A stretch of 64,000 bases of DNA from G963663525 sp963663525 (GTDB lineage: Bacteria > Myxococcota_A > SURF-8 > G963663525). Positions within the stretch are counted from its first letter, which is position 1, and the number at the start of each line of letters is the position of its first letter. The stretch is from NCBI GenBank assembly GCA_963663525.2, contig CAXXHC010000003.1, forward strand, positions 992,001-1,056,000, in the 5' to 3' direction. Of this stretch, positions 58,071 through 64,000 are shown in pieces. Under the pieces are notes generated by a model that was given only the letters and a program-made list of their open reading frames with translations, searched no databases and was not told the origin of the DNA. Made by a program: the position numbers and the translations under genes.

Positions 58071-60677
58071 ATGAGTCTGGAGAAACAATCGAATCTCTTT
58101 TTCGAGATGTCTATGGATCTCCTCGGAGTGATCGGGGAGGACGGTCATCTTGAGCAGGCCAATCCGGCTTTTCTGCAAGCCTTCGGATATTCGTTGGAGG
58201 AGTTGCAGGCGAAGCCCTTGTTGGAGTTCGTTCATCCGAGAGACCGCGAACGATGTTCGGAGGAAATGCGTCAGGTATTGCCGGGCGGTAGGTGTGTTCA
58301 CCTGGAGCATCGTTTCCGTTGTCGTGACGGACTTTACAAATGGATGGAGTGCCGGACCCTCATCGAGGGTGACCGGACGTGGATCGTGATGCGCGACGTC
58401 ACGGCGGTCAAGCATTTCCTGGGAAAAACGCAAGACGAAACCCTGCTTCGAGCCATTCTGGAAAGCACCAATTACATGATTTTCTCGACGGATGAAGCCG
58501 GGGTGCTCAAGGTTTTCAACAGGCGCTGCGAGAGAAAGCTGGGCTACCGGGCGGAAGAAGTCGAGGAAACAATGGAGTGGACCTCGTTTCACGATCCGGA
58601 CGAAATCCAGATGCGCGCCCAGGTGCTTTCGGAAGAACTGGGCGTGGAGGTCGAGCCGGGAATGGACGTTTTCACGGCGCGAGCCCTACGGGGGATGCCC
58701 GACGAGCACGAGTGGACGTTGATTCACAAGGATGGCTCATCCTTTCCGGCGAAGGTATCGATTACCGCGTTAAGGGGCGAATTCGGCTACATTTCAGGAT
58801 TTCTCGGCGTGGCGCAGGACATTACCTCCGAGCTGCAGGCGCAGGAGGAAATCCATCGTTTCGCCGCCGTGGTGGAAACTTCCAACGATGCCATCATTGC
58901 GGAATCGCTGGACGGCGAGGTGCAGATCTGGAACGCGGCAGCCGAACGTCTGTTCGGCTACACCGAAGAAGAAATGTTGGGTCAGGACGCGCAGATACTG
59001 GTTCCCGACGAACTCCGGGAGGAACTTTCCGCAGTGCATAAACGGCTTTTGCTGGGTGTGCAGATCGATCCTTTCGAGACGATGCGCATCTGTCACGATG
59101 GATCTCGGGTGGAAATCGACTTGACGCTTTCCCTGATTTACGGCGAAAAAGGCGAGCCTTTGGGAATTTCCTCCATCGCCCACGACATTACCCGGCGCAA
59201 ACTCAGTGAACGGCTGCTCCAGGACAGTGAAAAGAGGCTGCGGACTTTCATTGAAACGGTGGTGGACGGTATAGTGACCATCAGTTCGGAAGGCATCGTC
59301 GAAAGCTTCAATCCCTCGGCGCAGCGAATGTTCGGGTACGCCGAGGATGAAGTGGTGGGAAAAAACGTTGGTATGCTAATGCCATCGAGCGCCGCCGAAA
59401 TACATACAGAAAGAATCGCCAGGTACTTGACGCGCCGTACATCGGATATTATCGGCGCACAGACCGAGGTGATAGGAGTGCGCAAGGACGGGACGGTCTT
59501 TCCTCTGGAATTGACCGTCAACGAGATGGAACTCAACGAGCGTCTGCTATTTGCCGGTGTGTTGCGGGATGTTACGGAGCGCCGCGAGGCGGAGCGAGCG
59601 CTTGTGGAGAGCGAAAAACGCTATCGCGACCTGTTCGAGAGCGCCAACGACCTGATCCAGATGGTGGACGTGAACGGCAAACTTCGTTACGCCAATCGGG
59701 CCTGGTGCCGGGCGCTGGGCTACGAGCGGGAGGAAATCCTTGCTGGAGACGTGTGCCTGGAGGATATTCTTTCGGAAGAGTCGAAAGAGCACTGTATGGA
59801 CACGTTTTGCAAGGTCATGCAGGGTGAAAGACTGGATCGCGTCGAGGCCGTTTTTGTGTCCAAGTCGGGTCAGGAAATCCCGGTGGAAGGAAGCATTACC
59901 TGCAAAATGGAAAACGGTCTCCCGTTCTCGACACGTGGCATTTTCCGCGACATCTCCGAGCGCAAGGAGATCGACCGGATGAAGAACGAGTTCATCTCCA
60001 TCGTCAGCCACGAGTTGCGCACGCCGCTGACGGCGATCAAAGGTTCCTTGGGATTGCTTAACGGCGGTGTTTTAGGGAAACTGCCCGAAAAAGCCTCCGG
60101 TATCGTCAAGGTGGCGCTGAACAATACCGATCGGCTGATTCGCCTCATCAACGATATTCTCGATCTTGAAAAAATCGAGGCGGGCAAACAGGAATTTCAG
60201 TTCGAGCCTATTGAGATCGACAGGCTTGTGGAACCCACATTGCAGGGATTGCGTCCCATGGCCGAGGAAGCGGGGGTACGGCTAACGTGTTCCGTGGAGC
60301 CTGTGGCCGTGGAAATCGATCACGATCGTATCGTGCAGGTGCTCACCAACCTGGTGTCCAACGCCGTGAAGTTTTCTCCCAAAGATGCTGCCGTAGAGGT
60401 GGATGTACACGTTCTGGACGGTGACCGTCTGCGGATTTCTGTATCCGACCGAGGGCCAGGTATTCCTGAAGAAGAACGGCACAAGCTGTTCAACAAGTTC
60501 CAGCAGCTCGATTCCTCGGAACGTCCGAAAAAGGACGGTACGGGGTTGGGGCTGTCGATTTCGAAGGAAATCGTCGAGCGTCACAATGGGAACATCGGCA
60601 TGGAATCCCGTTCGGGTGGAGGCTGCGTGTTTTTCTTCGAAATTCCATTGAAACATCCGAGAAGCGAAAAGTATTAA
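58071..60677 (+). CDS. Soluble multi-PAS sensor histidine kinase
   Basis: An 868-residue kinase without membrane segments. ATG at 58071 follows GGGCGAGAGC; a GTG eight codons earlier is possible. Five PAS domains in tandem are visible (about 5-125, 130-255, 260-385, 390-510, 515-640), each with the typical 'NxAxxxxFGYxxEE' turn, such as WNAAAERLFGYTEEE and FNPSAQRMFGYAEDE. HisKA follows (SIVSHELRTPLTAIKGSL), then the ATPase domain (NLVSNAVKFS, DRGPGIPEEE, GTGLGLSISKEI). No cognate regulator gene is adjacent. Signals are unknown; PAS domains could bind haem, flavin or small molecules. Confidence 0.92.
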   Translation: MSLEKQSNLFFEMSMDLLGVIGEDGHLEQANPAFLQAFGYSLEELQAKPLLEFVHPRDRERCSEEMRQVLPGGRCVHLEHRFRCRDGLYKWMECRTLIEGDRTWIVMRDVTAVKHFLGKTQDETLLRAILESTNYMIFSTDEAGVLKVFNRRCERKLGYRAEEVEETMEWTSFHDPDEIQMRAQVLSEELGVEVEPGMDVFTARALRGMPDEHEWTLIHKDGSSFPAKVSITALRGEFGYISGFLGVAQDITSELQAQEEIHRFAAVVETSNDAIIAESLDGEVQIWNAAAERLFGYTEEEMLGQDAQILVPDELREELSAVHKRLLLGVQIDPFETMRICHDGSRVEIDLTLSLIYGEKGEPLGISSIAHDITRRKLSERLLQDSEKRLRTFIETVVDGIVTISSEGIVESFNPSAQRMFGYAEDEVVGKNVGMLMPSSAAEIHTERIARYLTRRTSDIIGAQTEVIGVRKDGTVFPLELTVNEMELNERLLFAGVLRDVTERREAERALVESEKRYRDLFESANDLIQMVDVNGKLRYANRAWCRALGYEREEILAGDVCLEDILSEESKEHCMDTFCKVMQGERLDRVEAVFVSKSGQEIPVEGSITCKMENGLPFSTRGIFRDISERKEIDRMKNEFISIVSHELRTPLTAIKGSLGLLNGGVLGKLPEKASGIVKVALNNTDRLIRLINDILDLEKIEAGKQEFQFEPIEIDRLVEPTLQGLRPMAEEAGVRLTCSVEPVAVEIDHDRIVQVLTNLVSNAVKFSPKDAAVEVDVHVLDGDRLRISVSDRGPGIPEEERHKLFNKFQQLDSSERPKKDGTGLGLSISKEIVERHNGNIGMESRSGGGCVFFFEIPLKHPRSEKY

Positions 60678-60711
60678 TCTGGCACTTAAAACCTAAGGTT
60701 TCTCGTCGTTC

Positions 60712-60795
60712 ACCCTGAGTGATTTCGCGAAGCGAAATTGTATCGAAGGGTCCCTCAATACGGCGACTTACGTCGCCTACTCGGGATGAGCGTAG
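60712..60795 (+). repeat. Family B-related remnant B4
   Basis: GAGTGATTTCGCGAAGCGAAA then TTGTATCGAA resembles the ATTTGC/GCAAAT hairpin part of family B. Terminal repeats are absent, and similarity is partial. Lies between convergent genes. Confidence 0.45.
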
Positions 60796-60872
60796 GTGAC
60801 TTTGTTCGGCAGACATCTGGCATTTAGGAGCCGGGTTGATAATTCAACGACGTTTCTACGTACCAACGATTC

Positions 60873-62915
60873 CTATTTCTTGTGCACCTTCGTTTCACTT
60901 TTCACATTTTCCGATGTCGGCGCGATCTGGCAGGCTTCGGGCTGGTCGGGATCGGGTTTCAGGTATCGCAATAGAAAATCCGCCATGCGTCGGTAGGCGA
61001 CGTTCCGGTTGGAAAGCTTTCGGATGCCGTGGCCTTCGTCGGGGAAGATCAGACTTTCCACGGGGTGTCCGCGTTTTGTCAGCGCGTCGATGATCTGCCT
61101 TGCCTCATTGACGGGCACGCGGGGGTCGTTTTCGCCGTGGACGATCATCAGCGGACGCACGATGCGGTCGATTTTGCGAATGGGAGAGATCGACTCCAGA
61201 AACTCGCGGTCGCTCAACGGGCCGTATTCCATTTCCCGTACCTTGCGGCGGTAACCTTTGGTCTGCTCCAGAAACGTTACGAAGTTGACGATGCCGACGG
61301 AGTCGATCCCAACCGTGAAGCTCGTGGGATACTCGGTCAGCGCCGCCATGACCACGTAGCCGCCGTAGCTTCCGCCTTTGATGGCCAGACGTTCGGGGTC
61401 GGCCAGCTTCGTGGCGATCAGCCAGTCGGCGACAGCCTTGTAATCCCGAATAGAATCCAGCCGCTTGCGATAGTCATCCAAAGCCATATATTCGCTGGTA
61501 TACCCCGACGATCCCCGCACGTTGGGAGCGATCACCCCGATTCCGTGGGCGAGCAAGTGCTGGAAATTACGAATAAATTGCGGACGAAACTGGCTGGATG
61601 GTCCCCCGTGGGCGTACACTACGTAGGGTGCTGGACGTCCGGTGTAGCCTTCCGGTCGGTATAGAAAAGCCGGAATCTTCAAGCCATCGAAACTGGGAAT
61701 GAACACCAGCTCCGGTTGGACAAACTGCCTGGTATCGATACCCGCCGTGTCGGAAAACGTCAGTTGCTCGAAATCCTGCGCAATCATGTCGTAGCGCACC
61801 ACGTCTCCCGGTTTCGAGGCGGAACTGAGCACGAAAAACAGGTTGAAATCGTGAAACAACGGCGATGTGATGACTCCGGTTTCCACTTGGGGTTGCGAAA
61901 AAGATTCCATGGTTTCGGCATCGTGGAGACTCAGGCGGCTCGCGCCGTGCTCGTTGTACACGTAGGTCAGCAGGCTGCGGTTCGGTGAAAGGGACAGAGA
62001 TTCGATGTCCCAGGGCGGCTCGGCAAGTACCTGCCACGGTGTTTTCTGTTCGTCTACCGGCATTTTTCCCAGCACGGTGCGTTCGTGTCCATCGTCGCTG
62101 AGAAAGAACAACTGCTTGGAATCATTGGAAAAGCGAGCGGTGTGATACATGCCTCGTTCGCGTTTCGAAACCGTCAAAGGGTGTTTTTCCAACGTTGCGA
62201 GATCAAGCGTCCAGAGATCCGCCAGCCCTGCTCCTTTGTAATGAACGTAGGCCAGCTTGCGCCCATCGGGGCTGGCGTCCTCGATCCAATGGTAGCCATC
62301 CAGTTTGATAAGCAGCGACGCCCGACTTTTGGCCACGTCGAAGCGCCAGAAATCGAAATCCTTGCCGTTTCGGCGGGTCGAACGGTAGAAGAACTCCCGG
62401 CTGTTTTCGGCCCAGACGATGCCGTCCGCCCGCACGGCCTTGCCGCTATCTACGGGACGGGGATGGAAGGTCGGGTCGGATGTATCTAGGATAAACAAGT
62501 CGTATTGTTCGTCGCCGCCGTGATCTGCGCCAACAACCAGCCGTTTGCCGTCCGGCGAGAGCGAAACGAAGCCGATGCCTTCGGGAAATGCGGCTTTCGT
62601 CGTTACTGGAGTCGTTTTGCCGTTGCGAAGTCTATAAAGCTGGTCTACTCCGCTTGACCAGGTGACGTAATACAGGGTGTCGTCCGGCGCGACCTGGGGG
62701 GAAGTCACAGAGAGAATCCGCATGTAAGTTTCGACATCCGCCGGAACGGGGCAGGGTTCCGGCGGGGGAGGGGGCGCGGGTGGCAGTGCGGTTGCGCAAC
62801 CCACGAGAATTACGAGAGAAAACAGGCAGGCGAGGAGCGCTTCCCGCGTTGCATTCCTCGTGAAAAAATTTTCACATTTGTGACGAAGTGCGAAAAAACG
62901 CGCCGGTTCGTTCAT
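60873..62915 (-). CDS. S9-family (prolyl oligopeptidase-like) lipoprotein peptidase
   Basis: A 680-residue exported serine peptidase. ATG at 62915 has TGGAGA upstream and opens a lipoprotein signal (LVILVGC lipobox near residue 40; the N-region is unusually long). A proline-rich linker (PPAPPPPPEP) follows. Residues about 80-410 form a WD40-like beta-propeller (LSPDGKRLVVGAD, DASPDGRKLAYVH). The catalytic alpha/beta hydrolase domain has Ser in KGGSYGGYV, Asp in HGENDPRVP and His in PDEGHGI. Expected role: cleavage of short peptides in the periplasm. It stands alone, convergent with the PAS kinase. Confidence 0.9.
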   Translation of the reverse strand: MNEPARFFALRHKCENFFTRNATREALLACLFSLVILVGCATALPPAPPPPPEPCPVPADVETYMRILSVTSPQVAPDDTLYYVTWSSGVDQLYRLRNGKTTPVTTKAAFPEGIGFVSLSPDGKRLVVGADHGGDEQYDLFILDTSDPTFHPRPVDSGKAVRADGIVWAENSREFFYRSTRRNGKDFDFWRFDVAKSRASLLIKLDGYHWIEDASPDGRKLAYVHYKGAGLADLWTLDLATLEKHPLTVSKRERGMYHTARFSNDSKQLFFLSDDGHERTVLGKMPVDEQKTPWQVLAEPPWDIESLSLSPNRSLLTYVYNEHGASRLSLHDAETMESFSQPQVETGVITSPLFHDFNLFFVLSSASKPGDVVRYDMIAQDFEQLTFSDTAGIDTRQFVQPELVFIPSFDGLKIPAFLYRPEGYTGRPAPYVVYAHGGPSSQFRPQFIRNFQHLLAHGIGVIAPNVRGSSGYTSEYMALDDYRKRLDSIRDYKAVADWLIATKLADPERLAIKGGSYGGYVVMAALTEYPTSFTVGIDSVGIVNFVTFLEQTKGYRRKVREMEYGPLSDREFLESISPIRKIDRIVRPLMIVHGENDPRVPVNEARQIIDALTKRGHPVESLIFPDEGHGIRKLSNRNVAYRRMADFLLRYLKPDPDQPEACQIAPTSENVKSETKVHKK

Positions 62916-63238
62916 GATGTCTCCACGGTCCAGAACGTTGAAACGCTTGGAGTGTAGCCCTTCGTCCCGGATCGTCAAGTTTTCCTTTTCCCGGTGATCC
63001 GGGAAACGTGCTATACGGGTGCATCACAGGATATTGTCATTTCACTCAGATTGCAACCCGCTCACTCCGGGTGCCGCCCTTAGGGCGGTGTATCGAGGAG
63101 TAAATGGTATGGCTCGATACGATTTGCTTCGCAAATCACTCGCCATGAACGGCTTTTTACAAGGTGACAATTTTTTGTGATGCACCCCCAATCAAGTGCT
63201 ATACTCGCCGAAATTTTCTTCTTTGCATGAGAAATCCA
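62916..63238. other. Intergenic region with element B2
   Basis: 323 bp between divergent genes, more than half of it element B2 (63018-63186). No promoter with clear -35/-10 was found outside the element. Confidence 0.55.
63018..63186 (+). repeat. Inverted-repeat element family B, copy B2 (169 bp)
   Basis: Terminal repeats GGTGCATCACA and TTGTCA at the left, TGACAA and TGTGATGCACC at the right. Internal hairpins GCCGCCC/GGGCGG and ATTTGCTTCGCAAAT. About 90% similar to B1. Confidence 0.85.
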
Positions 63239-63889
63239 ATGGATACCTTGTCTCACCCTTCCCAAGAATCGTCTCATCGACCTGTCCCAATGCCCATGGG
63301 TCTGTTGCTATTGGCACTTTTCGGGCTGTTGATCGGGGCGTGGGGCGTCGTTTCGGAGGGAATGTCGCTTTTCGAGTCCGAGGTGGAGGAGGAAAGCTTT
63401 TCCGACATGCTGGCCCGGCTTGAAGGCGAAGCGCCACTGGAGCAAAAAGATGCCATTGCCGCGTTTCGCAAGTCGCCGGAGATGATCGGCCAGGTGGAGG
63501 ATATCTTCGCGTCGCTCGATGGGTTGCTTCCCATGCCCGGAGTCTACCGCACGGCGAATCTGATTTTTGCCGTGATGGCGTTGGCGGCTGGGATAGGTAT
63601 CTTGAAGCGGAAAGACTGGGGCAGAAAGCTGGAAATCGGCTTCATCGTCGCCGCAACGTTGTTTGCGGGCGGTTACGGATATTTCCTCGTGCCGGGGATC
63701 GGTCGCCTTGCCGCCAATCTGGCACAAACGATGGGAGCGGGAAACTCCATCGAACCGTCCAGCCTCGAAAGCAGCCTTTATCTTGGTTGGACGCTTCTCG
63801 TGCTGCTATTCGTGTTGCTGCACGGGTTGATTGTCTGGTATCTGATGCGTCCCTCTGTACGTGACGTGTTTTCCGAAGAAACCCGGTAA
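63239..63889 (+). CDS. Small membrane protein of unknown function
   Basis: A 216-residue protein. The ATG at 63239 is taken, with another ATG four codons earlier also possible; a still longer reading begins inside element B2 and is rejected. Four hydrophobic helices are predicted (about 20-40, 103-121, 132-152 and 182-204). An acidic soluble loop (FESEVEEESFSDMLARLEGE) lies between the first and second. The last helix pair with a KRKDWGR turn resembles generic DoxX/DUF-type membrane proteins, but no family is recognised. It stands alone. Confidence 0.65.
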   Translation: MDTLSHPSQESSHRPVPMPMGLLLLALFGLLIGAWGVVSEGMSLFESEVEEESFSDMLARLEGEAPLEQKDAIAAFRKSPEMIGQVEDIFASLDGLLPMPGVYRTANLIFAVMALAAGIGILKRKDWGRKLEIGFIVAATLFAGGYGYFLVPGIGRLAANLAQTMGAGNSIEPSSLESSLYLGWTLLVLLFVLLHGLIVWYLMRPSVRDVFSEETR

Positions 63890-63962
63890 AATATACGCTG
63901 CGCGTTTGGCTTCGAACTTGGAAAACGTAAAAATCCGCAGTTATTTCAAATAGTTTCCCGCC

Positions 63963-64000
63963 TTAAACGAGCACGAACCCGTCGGCTCGTTCGCGGTCAT
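63963..64000 (-). CDS. Possible C-terminal end of a leftward gene
   Basis: The minus strand from the window edge reads DRERADGFVLV and then TAA. The codons look coding, but only 11 residues are visible. A hairpin (ACGAG/CTCGT) lies in the same bases. Tentative. Confidence 0.25.
   Translation of the reverse strand, partial: DRERADGFVLV

Noticed and set aside
63164..63238. Longer start of the small membrane protein
   Set aside because: The extra codons lie partly in element B2 and lack a ribosome site.

Overview
The window comes from a Gram-negative anaerobe. The evidence is a TolC/HlyD-type envelope pump, several lipoproteins, outer-membrane and LolA-like proteins, a complete [FeFe]-hydrogenase with all three maturases (HydE, HydF, HydG), and a very dense set of two-component proteins. 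This would suit a syntrophic or fermentative Desulfobacterota-like bacterium, but the taxon cannot be fixed from the sequence and that reading is inference. No rRNA, tRNA or CRISPR array was seen.

Layout. 1-7.2 kb: start of glnA (cut by the window edge), then a leftward efflux operon (TetR, membrane-fusion protein, two ABC-2 permeases, TolC) whose TetR gene is split by a 1512-bp ISL3-family element with an 8-bp target duplication. 7.5-26.2 kb: the hydrogenase island. It holds hydF plus a membrane kinase (leftward); a receiver protein, a NuoE-NuoF fusion, hydA and hydG (rightward); and a leftward operon of a receiver protein with a small C-terminal domain, a receiver fused to a formate/nitrite channel, an [FeFe]-hydrogenase-like sensor kinase, a receiver-kinase and hydE. 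Divergent to that operon are a Cache kinase and an NtrC-type activator. I find good sigma-54 (-24/-12) promoter matches in front of hydF, the hydA operon and the sensor operon, which ties these transcripts to the NtrC-type regulator.

26.5-36.8 kb: a second signalling island. A membrane sensor without a kinase domain, a V4R protein and a soluble hybrid kinase with HPt have overlapping ends. They are followed by three response regulators with near-identical receivers but different outputs: a degenerate HD-GYP, an HD-GYP gene with an in-frame amber codon, and a class III adenylate cyclase. 36.8-43 kb: two tandem copies of the same ISL3 element, a 5'-truncated NarL-type kinase with its LuxR regulator, an IS4-family element and an inverted LuxR remnant.

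43-64 kb: a looser accessory region with a GAF protein, TetR plus a LolA-like protein, an outer-membrane protein plus a large lipoprotein nucleotidase, a PseG-like protein, a KamA-like radical SAM enzyme, a putative metal exporter, a multi-PAS kinase, an S9 peptidase and a small membrane protein. It is peppered with two families of short inverted-repeat elements (about 180 bp and about 167 bp), at least one of which supplies the stop codon of a neighbouring gene.

The most interesting proposal is that the hydrogenase island is an H2/formate-responsive circuit. A hydrogenase-like sensor kinase, co-transcribed with a maturase, would signal to a receiver that is covalently part of a formate channel, so that channel activity could be set by phosphorylation.
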